This document shows positions 1-11,878 of a stretch of 64,000 nucleotides of DNA, in pieces; within the stretch, counting starts at the first letter, position 1; every line of letters starts with the position of its first letter. The DNA comes from Limnoperna fortunei (taxonomy: Eukaryota > Mollusca > Bivalvia > Mytilida > Modiolidae). The stretch is from NCBI GenBank assembly GCA_944474755.1, contig OX104115.1:50647648-50711647 (forward strand). Direction: 5' to 3'. The notes under the pieces are model-generated. The model made no database searches. It worked only from the letters and a program-made list of their open reading frames with translations, and was not told the DNA's origin. The position numbers were made by a program, and so were the translations under genes.

Positions 1-165
1 ACATTTTTTTGTATGATTTGTGCCCTTTTGAAATTTCCCAAAATGTATTTATGAAACAACTCGTAAGTGCCTCTAATCAGAAACTACTGATCACAATTTT
101 AAGGCACTTGATAGGTGTATGAAAGCATAGGGTATGTGAGCGTGCATATAAACGTTCTTTATTTA
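1..165 (+). repeat. 3' end of a hairpin-ended interspersed repeat (family with GGGTATGTGAGC end)
   Basis: The stretch resembles the end of the element at 11879-12505: both hold a run like AAACTACTGATCACAATTTTAA, then a GGGTATGTGAGC-type subterminal motif followed by a GTGAGCGTGC near-palindrome (here around 132-148). Only the last part is in the window. It lies in the intron upstream of the first visible CBP exon. Confidence 0.45.
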
Positions 166-392
166 AAATATAAAATTAACTTATTTGTGTCATTATCAAC
201 CACTAACCATTTAATGTTGCTACCACTTACTATAAATAATATTATTAGTTGCCATTGGATACATATTTTTTGCTGTCATTGAGTTAGCACTTGTTCAGTA
301 GTAGCATTCTAAAATACAATAAATCACAAATAGCTAAAAATTATGAAGATATGAGCAATGAGCTAGCTTGAGTATATTTCTTAAATTTCCAG

Positions 393-539
393 ATATGTAG
401 ATAATAATGAAATGGTACCAGAATTTCCGTACAGAGCTAAAGCTATGTTTGCCTTTGAGGAAATTGATGGAGTTGATGTTTGTTTCTTTGGAATGCATGT
501 TCAAGAATATGACTCGCAGTCTCCTTTTCCAAATAACAG
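393..539 (+). CDS. CREBBP: CBP/p300 exon (HAT domain, central part)
   Basis: The acceptor is ATTTCCAG at 385-392. The first base completes a split codon, and 48 codons then encode [18 protein letters not shown] and onward to PFPNN. The exon ends with AG of a split Arg codon before GTAAGAA at 540. [21 protein letters not shown] is a KAT3 HAT signature. Confidence 0.95.
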
Positions 540-3500
540 GTAAGAAAACAGTATATGATGAGCAAGATAGGTTTTCCCCAACACTTGAAATTCTGTAGTT
601 TGTGGAGATCACACTTTAGACATGGCTTATATAGTTAATAATAGAAATGTTTAAAATCTCTGAAATGAACAAGTCAGAAAAGATTGCAGGATGGAAGTAC
701 ATGTCATTTAAAAAATTTATTTAGACTGTAGACATTTTCCACCATCAGAATTCTTGTTTCTAATTGTCTGAATTTGTTTTGAAATTCTCTCTAAAACTAC
801 CTTACCAAATGTATTTCAACTCTGGGATGAACAAGGTACATTTCTTTACATTTCTATAGGAAATTCTTCGCTCAGGTTTGTTGAAACATTATCAAGTCCA
901 AAATGTCAAGGCCAAATAGATCATAACAATTGATGTATGTAAGGTCCTTTAATATGCTGATACAACTTAAAGCTTGGCCACCACTTTACATGTTTTACTG
1001 ATTGTTGGAATTTAATTCCATTCTGATTGGACAGGTACTAATCAGTTACCTTAGTTGTAGCACAGACTATTGATACTGATCGAGTCTTTGGTTACATCAT
1101 TTTCTGGTTTAAGATATTACTATATATAATAACATGTATTGTATAATTTTTTCAGGCGTGTTTACATATCATATTTGGATAGTGTACATTTTTTCCAACC
1201 AAGACAACTCAGGACAGCAGTTTATCATGAAATCCTTATTGGTTACTTAGAGTATGCAAAACAAATGGGGTTTATCTGGGCACATATCTGGGCTTGTCCA
1301 CCCAGTGAAGGAGATGATTATATTTTTCATTGTCACCCGCCAGAACAAAAAATTCCTAAACCTAAAAGATTACAAGAATGGTACAAGAAGATGTTGGACA
1401 AGGCAATCATTGAACGATGTGTAATTGATTATAAGGTGAGCCCATTATTTAGTGAAAATGGAAAGATAAAAGCAGAGACACTATCTTTGAGATTATGGTT
1501 TTGCATGGAAAAAAATTATAGGCATTCATAATGAAAATATCTGAAGTATTCAATATACAGTCAAGACAACTTAATTACAATACACCTAATAGCAGAATTT
1601 GTTTATTTGCAAACATCTTATCATTTGCAGTATTTTAACCTTGTAATTAGCAAATAAGTCGATCGAAAATAGTTTGGTTTGTTGTGGTGAAGATAATCCT
1701 AATAAAATGCCATTAAAAGTTACCCAGTTAGTTAATAATGTTTAGAGAATGGTAATATTTAAAAAAGTTAAGGCAAGATATTTGACATACATTTGCTTGG
1801 AAACAATACTCATTCTGTATTTACCTTAAATTTGATTTGGACACTGGTTTTGACCAGATAAGTTATGTTTAAAAAGCTTTTATTTTCATGGCCTATCAAA
1901 ATTCCACAGCAAAATGTCTGCAATTTTCAAAGGTTATGGTATCAAATATAATGAAATAAAGGAGTTACTATCATTAGAATCATTTGAAATATTTATGTCT
2001 GCAGGACGTTCTAAAAGATGCAATAGAAAACAATGTCCGATGTGCCACACAAATTCCTTATTTTGAGGGAGATTTTTGGCCAAATGTGCTTGAAGAAAGT
2101 ATAAAAGAGTTGGAACAGGAAGAAGAAGAAAAGAAAAAGCGAGAAGAAGCTGAGGCTGCTGCAGCGGAACAAGCAAGTGTAGAGGAGATTGTGGAAGGAG
2201 AGGCTGATAATACTGTGAGTTAAATAACTTTAAAATTGTTTGCTATAGAAAAACAAACTTCTCCTCCCCTCTCCCCTCTAGGAATACACACTTTTATTAG
2301 CTATTGCCGTCACTTGGCATCCGTCATCCGTCCGTCGTCTGTCTGTTCAACTTTTCAAAAATCTTCTTCTCTGAAACCACTTGACAGAATGCAACCAAAC
2401 TTGGTATGGTTGTTGCTTATCATGTCCTTTACCAAACTATCGTTTGGATTTTTGATTCTTAAAAAAACATGGTCGCCATGGCTAAAAATATAACAGGGAG
2501 GTCAAAATACAGTTTTTGGCTTATAGTTCAAAAAGTATTACAGATACAGGAAACCGAAGAGACCTTCCTTCTAAAGCATCAAAAGCTCTACAAAACATTC
2601 CATTGTGTCAAAGTCGTATGACGACTCCTTGTAGCAGTTATTGCAATTTAATTGTCGAAATTGATGATTTTTGCCTCAAAATCTTGACAATTATTAGAAC
2701 TAGAGAAAAAGTTGGCATTGCTTAATTGTTCTGCTCTATGAGAGCTACAAAAATGTCTTTAGGGTCAAGATTGTCTGATAAACCGTTTAAGAGTTATTCC
2801 ACTTGAACTGTTTTTTTTAATCGATTTTAATTGATTTTTAAAAATCTTCTCCTCTGAAACCACTGACAGTACTGCTTTGAAACTTTGTACACATTATCTG
2901 TCAAATGTCTTCAACCAAGTTTGCACAAACCATGGCCGCAGATTGACCAACATGGCTGCCATGGCTAAAAATAGAACGGGGGGGGGGGGTTCAAAATACA
3001 GTTTTTGGCTTATAGTTTGAAAAGTATAAAAGATACAGGAACCTTTTAATTGTCAAAATTGATTATTTTTGCTATTTTTGCCACAAAATCTTGCAAATTT
3101 TTAGAACTGGAGAAAAAGTTAGCATTGCTTAATTGTTCTGCTCTATGGGGGCTACAAAAATGACTTTAGGGTCAAGATTGTCTGATTAACCGTTTAGGAA
3201 TTATTCTCTTAGAACATTTTTTTGATGAATTTTAATTGATTTTAAAAAATCTTCTCCTCTGACCAATGAAAGGACTGCTTTGAAACATAGCACACCTCAT
3301 TTTTAGGATGTCCTCTACCAAAACTGTGCAAATCATTACAGCTGACTACCTACATTGCTACGTTGGCTTAAAATATAAGGGGGGGCGGGGGTCAAGGGAG
3401 TTTTTGGCTGATAGTTATAAAAGTATAACAGTTACAGCAAATTTCAAGTGAACCTCCCTCCTAAGCATCAAAAGCTCCTCCTTATAGGAGTTATTTCCCT

Positions 3501-6500
3501 TAAAAGGTCAAAATTAATGACTTTTTCAGAAGTGTTGGTCAATTCCTTATAGGAACGAAATTCTATATAAAAAAGGATTGTTTGGTTTCAGGTTCAGGTG
3601 AGCGATACAGGTTCCTGGGAGCCTCTAGTTTTAAACCTCCCATCCAAAAACAGTTCAAGCTGACTGTTAGTTTGAGGCACTGAAATTCATCATATTTTCC
3701 TCTTGAATGAGGAAGAGGGAACAGGCCATGGAACAATTCAACATAATCATACACAAAAATGCTAATGAAATGCTGGCTTTAATGTTTAAATTTTTCTCTT
3801 TGTCTTTTATTAAAATGCCTTTCTTGCAGCAGTTCAGTTATTAAAAATAATGTGTGAATTATTTGGAATGAAGATGCTTAATAATTTGATTCTAGTATAC
3901 CAATTTTGAAAATGGCATAATGTATTGCAGAATGGTACTGGAAAAAAGAAAGGAAAAGGCGGGAGAAAACAAAAGCAAAACAAAAATAAAAATAATCAAA
4001 GGAAATCAACAAAGAAACCGAACATGCCACTTGGTGGAAATGATCTCACACAAAAAATATTTAGTACTATGGAGAAACACAAAGAAGTAAGTTTTGTACA
4101 GTCAAACTTTTCTTGTGCTTAACACTTATAATTCAAATACTATTTATTATGTGTCTTTATAGTCATTATTTTTTCCTACGGACATAATATTTAACATAGA
4201 TTAATGGTACACTATTAGGTCAATTGCATAATTGTCCATAATTTAATCCTGTGTAATTTACCTTTTTGGCCAGGTAGCATGAAGCGGAAATGCAGGATAA
4301 AGTCAGGTGGGTGGGTGGAAATATGGTATATATTTGTGTAATCAACTCCTTCAGTTTTCAAACCAGATTTCTGAAACTTCGCAGAAAGATTGCACATGTA
4401 TTAAAAGTTGTGCACCCTCTAGTAAAGGAGTGTTGAAGTATTTTTGTTTACAGACTTAAGAACTAGAGTCATTCTTCAAAACATTTGTAGAAGACAGTAC
4501 CTATTTTGTGTAATCAGCTCCTACAGTTTTAAACCCTGATCAGTGACATTTCACAGAAAGTTTGCTTATGTATCGAAGCTGAATTTTTTCCCTAATTTTC
4601 CAGACTTGGGAACTAAGTCATTTTGCAGAAGACGGTACCATTTTTGTGCAATCAACTCCTCCTACATTTGTCTACACAGACCCAAAATCTTCTTCCAAAA
4701 ATCGTAAACCATTCCCCATGTATTAGGGCAGTCTCTAAGTTTTTTTCGATGTACACTTCAAAATCTAAACACACACTTGTTTTGTGTCATGGTTCACATA
4801 GTAAAAATAGTCCACATTTGTAGGGGTTAATAAGATGTCCATTTTTTAGCTCACCTGACCCAAAGGGTCATGTGAGCTATTGTTATCACTTTGCGTCCGT
4901 CGGCGTCGTCGTCGTCGGCGGCGGCGTCTGTAAACTTTTTACATTTTAATCTTCTTCTCTGAAACCACTTGGCCAATTGAAACCAAACTTGGCCATAATG
5001 TTCATTGGATGGACCTTTACAAAGTTTGTGTTTTTTATTTTGATTGGTAAACCAATATGGCCGCCACCTCAAGACTTAGTTTAACATAGGACCCTATGGG
5101 AAAAAAGTTAAAAAGGGCTTCTTCTCTGAAACCGTTTAACCAATCAAAACAAAACTTACTAGCAATATTGTTTAGATGGTCCTCTATAAAGTTTGTGTTT
5201 TAGATGGGAATTGGAAATTCAAAATGGCCGCCACTGCAGGACTTAGTTTAACATAGAACCCTACGTGAAAAAGTTTTAAAAGGCTTCTTCTCTGAAACCG
5301 GTTAATCAATGGAAACAAAAACTTATTAGCAATATTGTTTGGATGGTCCTCTATAAAGTTAGTGTTTTTTATGGCAATTGGAAATTCAAAATGGCTGCCA
5401 CCGCAGCACTTAATTTAACATAGGACCCTATGGGAAAAAGTTTGAAAGGCTTCTTTTCTGAAACCGGCCAACCAATGGAAACAAAACTTACTAGCAATAT
5501 TGTTTGGATGGTCCTCTATAAAGTTAATGTTTTTTATCCCAATCTGATATTCAAAATGGCCGCCACCGCAGGACTTAGTTTAACATTGGACCCTATGGGA
5601 AAAATGTTAAAAAGGGCTTCTTCTCTGAAACCGGTTAACCAATCAAAACAAAACTTACTAGCAATATTGTTTGGATGGTCCTCTATAAAGTTTGTGTTTT
5701 TTTATGGCAATTGGAAATTCAAAATGGCGGCCACTGCAGGACTTAGTTTAACATAGAACCCTATGGGAAAAAGTTTTAAAAGGCTTCTTCTCTGAAACCG
5801 GTTAATCAATGGAAACAAAAACTTACTAGCAATATTGTTTGGATGGTCCTCTATAAAGTTAGTGTTTTTTATGGCAATTGGAAATTCAAAATGGCTGCCA
5901 CCGCAGGACTTAATTTAACATAGGACCCTATGGGAAAAAGTTTGAAAGGCTTCTTTTCTGAAACCGGCCAACCAATGGAAACAAAACTTACTAGCAATAT
6001 TGTTTGGATCAGGTCCTCTATAAAGTTAATGTTTTTTATCCCAATCTGATATTCAAAATGGCCGCCACCGCAGGACTTAGTTTAACATTGGACCCTATGG
6101 GTAAAAGGTTAAAAAGGGCTTCTTCTCTGAAACCGGTTAACCAATCAAAACAAAACTTACTAGCAATATTGTTTGGGTGGTCCTTTATAAAGTTTATGAT
6201 TTTTATGCCAACAGGAAATTCAAAATGGCCGCTACCGCAGGACTTAGTTTAACATAGGACCCTATGGGAAAAAGTTTTTAAAGGCTTCTTCTCTGAAACC
6301 GGTTAATCAATGGAAACAAAAACTTACTAGCAATATTGTTTGGATGGTCCTCTATAAAGTTTATGTTTTTTATGGCAATTGGAAATTCAAAATGGCCGCT
6401 ACCGCAGGACTTAGTTTAACATACGACCCTATGGGAAAAAGTTTTTAAAGGCTTCTTCTCCGAAACCGGTTAATCAATGGAAACAAAAACTTACTAGCAA

Positions 6501-8797
6501 TATTGTTTGGATGGTCCTTTATAAGGTTTATGTTTTTTATGGCAATTGGAAATTCAAAATGACCACCTCCCCCGCAGGACTTAGTTTAACATAGGACCCT
6601 ATGGGCAAATAAAAAAAATCTCTATACAACTGGTTAACCAATGAAACAAAGCTTTCTAGTAATATTGTTTGGATGGTCCTATTTAAAGTTTATTGAAAAT
6701 TACAGGACTTACTTTAACATCAGGGAAATGCCATCTTCATTGCCTATAAAATCAGGTGAGCGATACAGGCTCTTAAGAGCCTCTGGTTTTTGTAAATAGT
6801 AAGGTATCACAGTATTTTCATTGTTTGCTTGTTTTAAAGGTTACCAGCTATCACAGTTTAGTGTTCAAATGTTGTCCCCATTAGTACCTCCATCTTAAAA
6901 GTGTATCGTAACTAGGTAACATGTTTCCTTTGCAGTGTCCAACAAAATGGGTTATTTTTAGGACCAGATAAATGAACCGAGGAGAAAATTGTCGTTTTGA
7001 AAAGTGAACACAAACTTGAGTTTTTACCATGAACCTTATAATTCTTAATTAAATATATTTAATTATCAAAGTGAATAAAAATATGAGTTATAGTATTACT
7101 TTTATTTTATATTCATTAAAACTATCCATTGATAAGTGATTAATAATGGTGGCATGTGTTATTTCCTCAAGTTTTTACAAATTGGGCAACTGAGTTATTT
7201 TAAATGTTTCCTTTTTGTTATGTGTACGTCGTTGACTCTTATTTCTTAATGTTGACATACTTAAAACTTGTTTCAGACAACTAGTAACAGAAAGTACTAT
7301 TCATAAATTAATTATGTTTCAGCTTAGAATTATATTTTTGAATTCAAAGGGTTAACTATTACTCAAAACAAATAATTCATTATCAGATGTAAACATTGTC
7401 AGATCAATTTAAATATAGCAAAAATACTGCTTGCTGTATGTAAAGCAGACATCCAGTCAATTCTTCAATAAACATGGACTGAAGTAGACAAAGTTCCTTT
7501 AAACAAAGGACGAGTATTAATTTGTATGTCATCAATGCCTATACATGGACTACCCTGCCATCGGACAAGTCAACTTTTATTTCTTTTATCATACTAGTGT
7601 CTATGGAATTGATGATTGTGATTTTAATCTAGTCGAATGATTTTAATCTAGTCGAGATAATTAACTATCTGGTATTCTGGAAAAAAAGTTGGAATTCAAT
7701 TATGTTAAGATGTCTTATTGGAATCAGATAAATACATGTAATAGTCTACAGGATAAATTGAAAGAGCATACATTTAAGTTTGTTATTTCAATGTTTTTTA
7801 CATTAACAGGTGTTCTTTGTAATTCGATTACATAGTCAACAAGTGTCTGCTACACTTCCGCTTATTCATGATCCAGATCCTGTTATCACATGTGATTTAA
7901 TGGATGGCAGAGATGCATTTTTGACAATGGCTAGGGATAAGCATCAGGAATTCTCATCTTTACGTCGTGCAAAATATTCAACAATGGCTTTATTATATGA
8001 ACTGCATAATCAAGGAAAAGACAATTTCGTGTACACATGCAATACATGCAAGTCACACGTGGAAACTCGGTGGCACTGTACAGTATGTGAAGTAAGTACC
8101 TGGAAATTCTATTTGATATGATAGTATGATTTCAATATGCAAATAATTGAAATAGATATTAAACTATGAATCATGAAAATAATTTAAATCTAAGAATTTG
8201 ATGTTGAAAAGGTAGTTAATATAATAATGTTTAAAAAGATCCTTTTTATGCAGCAAATGAATTGCCTCTAAACAGTGGGCAATATTGTCTGAAAGATTTG
8301 CTAAAAGTAAATGATTAGTTGAAAAATACCAAGTCTTTGAACCCAAGCTTTCATCTATATCTGACTGAACACAGATTTCTAGAAAAGAGTAATGTTTTTA
8401 TCAAAATTGTTAAACAAAATGAATCAATGGTTACTATCCAGATGACTTGCATGAAGTCAGTATATAGTGCTGTTGCTTTCACTTTGTTCTCTGAATGAAT
8501 GACATAGCCAACAATAACATACTTTTATTATATTAGGGACACTGTTGGATCATGATTAAATAAGATTTTTATGGAACAATTATCCAAACTGACACCATTA
8601 TCTTAGAAGATCATATTTTCCAGCAATCTCATTGGTCATGAAATTCTCAAATTTGAGATGATTTATAGAACTTTAAACTGACCAACCTTTATATTGCCCA
8701 GCAGTATTTGAAGATTGGCTTTAATTCTTAAAATAATCTTCGTTGTGTTTGCCATTCCATTTAACTGCTTTGTTCCAGTAGGGATTTTTCACTCTAT

Positions 8798-8836
<39 letters not shown>

Positions 8837-11025
8837 GCTAAATAACAAATATCTATAGGTGTGACAGCTTAAATTGTGTATTTGGTTTGATAAATTTTAA
8901 CATCATAAAGATTTTGAAATTATTGTGATGACAAGGACTTGCTGATCAAAATGTCCTAATTTTAGTTCCTACTTAGTACTTTTCCACTAAAATAGACAAC
9001 ATTGGTAACAGAATGATATGATGTGTGTTGATTGTTCCAAATATCTATTATTATACATGAACTACATCACTGAATAATGTGTAAAATGTACAGGTATTGT
9101 GCATTTTAATGAAACCGTCCCAAAAAGCCTAAAAGTCTGTAAAAGTAGTATTGTCCAATTACCTTTTTTAACTGTTCCCAGTAATCGGTTCTATTTTGTT
9201 TGCATGTTATTTTAACATGGACACTCAAGATTTGCAGTTATAGATTTTATTTGTACAAAATTATAAAAACAAAACGATCTCATTGATTTTCTTGCATAAA
9301 ATTATTAATTGTTCTTTGTAGGATTTCGATCTGTGTACTGTGTGTTATGAAAAAGATGGTCATAATCACAAAATGGACAAACTTGGTTTAGATTTAGACG
9401 ATGGATCATGTCCTAATGATAGGCAAGATGATCCTCAGCAGTCTCGCCGTCAATCTATTCAACGTTGTATTCAATCTTTAGTGCATGCTTGTCAGTGCAG
9501 GGACGCAAATTGTAGACTGCCTAGTTGTCAGAAGATGAAACGTGTTGTTTCACATACAAAGTGTTGTCGGAAAAAAGCAAATGGAGTGTGTCCAATCTGC
9601 AAGCAGCTTATAGCATTGTGTTTATATCATGCGAAACATTGTACTGAAAATAAATGTCAGGTGCCATTCTGTTTACAAATAAAACATAAATTAAGGCAGC
9701 AGCAATTGCAACATAGACTTCAACAAGCACAAATGCTGAGAAGACGAATGGCGTCAATGCAGAGACCTCCTGCTCAACCTACCCCCCAACAATCTCCAGC
9801 AGTGTCAGGAATACCACAACAAAATATTCCATCAAATTTCAGTGCTGGGAAACCGGTCTCTGGTCCTCCAACAGCTGCATTAAAGGCTGCAATGGCTGCT
9901 CAAGAGGAAGCTTCTCGTCAGGCTAGTCTTCAAGCGGGTGCATCAAGTGTGGTTTCAATGCCACCTCCTTCAGTGCAAACACCTGGTCAAATGGTTCCAA
10001 TGAATTCAACAATAAATAAAGGATGGCCAGCAAATTCAACATACCAAAGTATGCCTCAGAATCCAATGAATCCACCACCAATGCGACCCCCAATGCCACA
10101 AAATCCAATGAATTCTGGCATGCAAGCACAACAGCAAGTTGCTGGAGTTCGGCCAGGAATGCCAAATGCGGGTCCTCCAAGACCACAACAGCATGCTGCT
10201 TTAGAACAATTACTAAGAGCTTTGAAGTCTCCGACCTCACCACAACAGCAGCAACAGTTGCTACAAATTCTCAAATCAAATCCCCATCTAACGGCAGCAT
10301 TTATTAAACAGAGAACTCAACAGCAAGGTCAAGGTCAAGTTCAACCACAACACAACATGAATCAGCCCAATCCAAATAATGTGGGTCAGTTACCACAGCA
10401 GCAGCAGCAACAGCAACAACAACAACAACAGCAGCAGCAGCAGTTGTGGCAATTACAACAACAACGTCTCAGAATGCAACAACAACAACAGAACCAACAA
10501 CATCCTAGTATGCAAATGAATCAGCAGTTTCAACAACAGCAGCAATTTCAACAGCAACGACCTCGCATGCCATACAATCCACAATATACAGATGGCAACA
10601 TGCAACAATTCCAACAACAAATGCCAACTGCTCAGATGATGCAACAGCATCAGTTGAGACAACACATGGCTGGGGGAAACAACCCTCAGTTGTCCTCACA
10701 AAGTGTAGCATCTCCAAACTTCATGCAGTCAGTGCGTTCACCGAATTCATTACCACAGACAGTGCGCTCACCACAACCAAACCAGTTATCTCGGCAGCAG
10801 CTTAACCCATCACCTCGTCAACCTCAAATGTCGCCGCATGTCAATCAATCATCACATCCAAATATGATGGGCACTGATCCAAGTCAATTACATTCTGATC
10901 CAAACTTATTACTTGGGTCATTGCAGGGTCAAGGACAAGATCCTGGACTTCTTTTACCAAATGACAATGAAGTGCAACCTTTAACCCCACAAGACCAGTT
11001 GACTCGATTTGTTGACACATTGTAG
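393..11025 (+). CDS. CREBBP: CREB-binding protein / p300 histone acetyltransferase, 3' exons (partial)
   Basis: KAT3 lysine acetyltransferase and transcriptional co-activator, nuclear; it acetylates histones and transcription factors using acetyl-CoA. Six exons join in frame: 393-539, 1156-1435, 2005-2214, 3931-4086, 7810-8091 and 9322-11025, all with AG/GT borders. They give about 926 C-terminal residues; the 5' half (TAZ1, KIX, bromodomain, first HAT strands) is upstream. In order: HAT from [18 protein letters not shown] through LDSVHFF and [16 protein letters not shown] to QEWYKKML, with the Trp and Tyr matching human p300 W1436 and Y1467; the acidic run [12 protein letters not shown]; a Lys-rich autoinhibitory loop; ZZ; TAZ2; NCBD; Gln-rich tail. 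Catalytic residues look intact, so it should be functional. Invertebrates usually have one gene for both CBP and p300, so the symbol covers both. Confidence 0.97.
1156..1435 (+). CDS. CREBBP: CBP/p300 exon (HAT catalytic core)
   Basis: It follows TTTTTTCAG, completes the split Arg and reads [13 protein letters not shown] to [10 protein letters not shown] before GTGAGC at 1436. It carries the acetyl-CoA binding LDS and Arg, the IWACPP Trp and the EWYKK Tyr. The only notable change from vertebrate sequence is in the loop before HIWACPP (QMGFIWA here). Confidence 0.96.
2005..2214 (+). CDS. CREBBP: CBP/p300 exon (end of HAT, acidic helix)
   Basis: A phase-0 exon from [10 protein letters not shown] through [18 protein letters not shown], then an E-rich helix and an alanine-rich stretch ([20 protein letters not shown]). 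It ends at a GTGAGT donor at 2215. The acidic/alanine segment is the start of the variable loop between HAT lobes and is not closely conserved. Confidence 0.95.
2296..3630 (+). repeat. AGCTCACCTGA-family hairpin-ended element, 5'-degraded, in CBP intron
   Basis: It starts with the second half of the family's 5' end (TTAGCTATTGCCGTCACTT followed by CCGTCCGTC). It has three diverged internal repeats with the CTTCTCTGAAACCACTT motif, and ends CAGGTGAGCGATACAGG plus the GGTTCCTGGGAGCC palindrome and CTCTAGT. Same orientation as the gene. G-runs lie at about 2980 and 3380. Confidence 0.8.
3931..4086 (+). CDS. CREBBP: CBP/p300 exon (lysine-rich autoinhibitory loop)
   Basis: A phase-0 exon after TGTATTGCAG and before GTAAGT at 4087. 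It begins [18 protein letters not shown], a strongly basic run matching the lysine-rich autoacetylated loop of p300, then [21 protein letters not shown], which is conserved. The loop is shorter than in human p300 but keeps its basic nature. Confidence 0.94.
4240..4820. repeat. Degenerate ~150-bp tandem repeat in CBP intron
   Basis: Motifs such as TGTAATCAACTCCT, CGCAGAAAGATTGC and TTTTCCAGACTTGGGAACT recur at roughly 150-bp spacing. A related piece lies at about 13490-13680 (TTTTCCAGACTTGGGATC, TTGTGTAATCAA). I cannot place clear ends. Confidence 0.55.
4847..6787 (+). mobile_element. AGCTCACCTGA-family element, complete copy in CBP intron (Helentron-like, non-autonomous)
   Basis: The 5' end TAGCTCACCTGACCC folds on the adjacent GGGTCATGTGAGCTA. 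The 3' end TCAGGTGAGCGATACAGG is complementary to the 5' arm and is followed by the AGGCTCTTAAGAGCCT palindrome and CTGGT, then T's. Between them lie about ten copies of a ~170-bp unit (CTTCTCTGAAACCGGTTAA, AGCAATATTGTTTGGATGG, TTCAAAATGGCCGCC). A three-unit block of about 506 bp is duplicated within it (about 5390-5895 against 5890-6400) relative to the copy at 62314-63755. Short open frames inside are translations of the units, not genes. The Helentron/HINE assignment is inference from architecture. Confidence 0.85.
6788..7809. other. CBP intron remainder
   Basis: AT-rich intron sequence with a 20-bp direct duplication (GATTTTAATCTAGTCGA at about 7619-7655). Nothing else recognised. Confidence 0.6.
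7810..8091 (+). CDS. CREBBP: CBP/p300 exon (post-HAT region and start of ZZ finger)
   Basis: Follows CATTAACAG and reads [11 protein letters not shown] through [20 protein letters not shown] and [18 protein letters not shown] to the first ZZ zinc ligands [18 protein letters not shown], ending at GTAAGT (8092). The ZZ domain is split by the next intron. Confidence 0.96.
8808..8837 (+). repeat. 30-base poly-G run preceded by T-run
   Basis: An uninterrupted run of G in the CBP intron, directly after about eleven T's. It could form G-quadruplex structure and its true length may be unreliable. The rest of the 8092-9321 intron holds nothing recognised. Confidence 0.8.
9322..11025 (+). CDS. CREBBP: CBP/p300 last coding exon (ZZ end, TAZ2, NCBD, polyQ tail)
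   Basis: A phase-0 exon of 567 residues after TTTGTAG. It completes ZZ ([18 protein letters not shown]), then TAZ2 from [20 protein letters not shown] to LRRRMASM (about 9450-9765) with its Cys/His ligands in place. The NCBD/IBiD follows ([20 protein letters not shown] then [17 protein letters not shown], about 10195-10320), the fold that binds nuclear receptor co-activators and IRFs. A pure 16-Gln tract is at 10396-10443 in mixed CAG/CAA codons, within a Gln/Met/Pro-rich tail. The end, [19 protein letters not shown], precedes TAG at 11023. Confidence 0.97.
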   Translation, partial: DFDLCTVCYEKDGHNHKMDKLGLDLDDGSCPNDRQDDPQQSRRQSIQRCIQSLVHACQCRDANCRLPSCQKMKRVVSHTKCCRKKANGVCPICKQLIALCLYHAKHCTENKCQVPFCLQIKHKLRQQQLQHRLQQAQMLRRRMASMQRPPAQPTPQQSPAVSGIPQQNIPSNFSAGKPVSGPPTAALKAAMAAQEEASRQASLQAGASSVVSMPPPSVQTPGQMVPMNSTINKGWPANSTYQSMPQNPMNPPPMRPPMPQNPMNSGMQAQQQVAGVRPGMPNAGPPRPQQHAALEQLLRALKSPTSPQQQQQLLQILKSNPHLTAAFIKQRTQQQGQGQVQPQHNMNQPNPNNVGQLPQQQQQQQQQQQQQQQQLWQLQQQRLRMQQQQQNQQHPSMQMNQQFQQQQQFQQQRPRMPYNPQYTDGNMQQFQQQMPTAQMMQQHQLRQHMAGGNNPQLSSQSVASPNFMQSVRSPNSLPQTVRSPQPNQLSRQQLNPSPRQPQMSPHVNQSSHPNMMGTDPSQLHSDPNLLLGSLQGQGQDPGLLLPNDNEVQPLTPQDQLTRFVDTL

Positions 11026-11878
11026 CATTATCTGCATGTGTAGTTTTTTTACAATTGTGACAAGTCAGGATGCAACATAATTATTTATAAAACACTTGTT
11101 TCCCAATTCAGAGATTTATACATATTTTTGTTTGTGAACAAAAGTAAATTACATGGTGTGAAAAAATATTTGAATATGTTTTAATATATTTAATTTTATA
11201 AGTATTCAAATGTTATACATGTGTGTATGAAATGTGTGTGATAATGTGTAAGAGTTATTGTTAACTGTGTAAGTGTGGTCATTTTGCAGCACTCCAGCTA
11301 GCAAACTTGTTGAATAAATGAATTTTATACACTGTTCAGTTCAGAGAAAGATGACATATTTCTATCGCCATTTTTTTAAGATTGAGTTTTATCCTGAGAC
11401 CAAGTCATTCACTCATTAAATCATGCATTTAGTTACAGTCATTATTTTCCATATCATATGTACAGATTTAAGAAACAGATTTAAAATATATTAATTTCTC
11501 TCATTATAGGGGGGAATTGTGTGTAAATAATTGTCTACAGTGTATACATTTTCATTGTTGATAATTTTAAAAAATGACATGTAGATTGAAGTTTGTACAT
11601 TTTGTATTTTTGTCATCATCAAAATGAGATGTTCACTGGGAAAGCTTTCAGTGCTGTGCTGGAGAACACAAAATTGTGTATAAATACAGTCGTAAAATTG
11701 ATTAGAGTTTTTGTTTCAGTGCCAAGGATTACATTGGTGTTTTCAGAATACTTGTTCTTTTAATGATTCACCTCTTTTGCCAACAAAATACACATATAAA
11801 GTAAAACTGAATCATGTTTGCAACAGTTGCATAAGATGACAACAATATTTGAACCCTTCCTAATAATGTCGTGATTAT
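11026..11878 (+). other. CREBBP: CBP 3' UTR and downstream sequence
   Basis: AT-rich sequence after the stop codon. A polyadenylation signal lies at 11313-11318; further sequence to about 11878 has no open frame and may be longer 3' UTR or intergenic. Confidence 0.6.
11313..11318 (+). terminator. Polyadenylation signal AATAAA for CBP
   Basis: AATAAA 288 bp after the stop codon. The first canonical hexamer downstream; the actual cleavage site is inferred. Confidence 0.5.

Noticed and set aside
5430..5756. 108-codon + strand open frame, with similar ones at 6004-6252 and 62897-63217
   Set aside because: All translate the same ~170-bp tandem units of the hairpin-ended element; the frames end at unit boundaries and show no domain.
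8808..8837. Poly-G run as a regulatory quadruplex
   Set aside because: A T-run/G-run junction in an intron is equally explained by replication slippage or sequencing error; no other support.
9923..10717. Several antisense and alternate-frame open frames over the CBP last exon
   Set aside because: They are by-products of the Gln-rich, low-complexity coding sequence of CBP.
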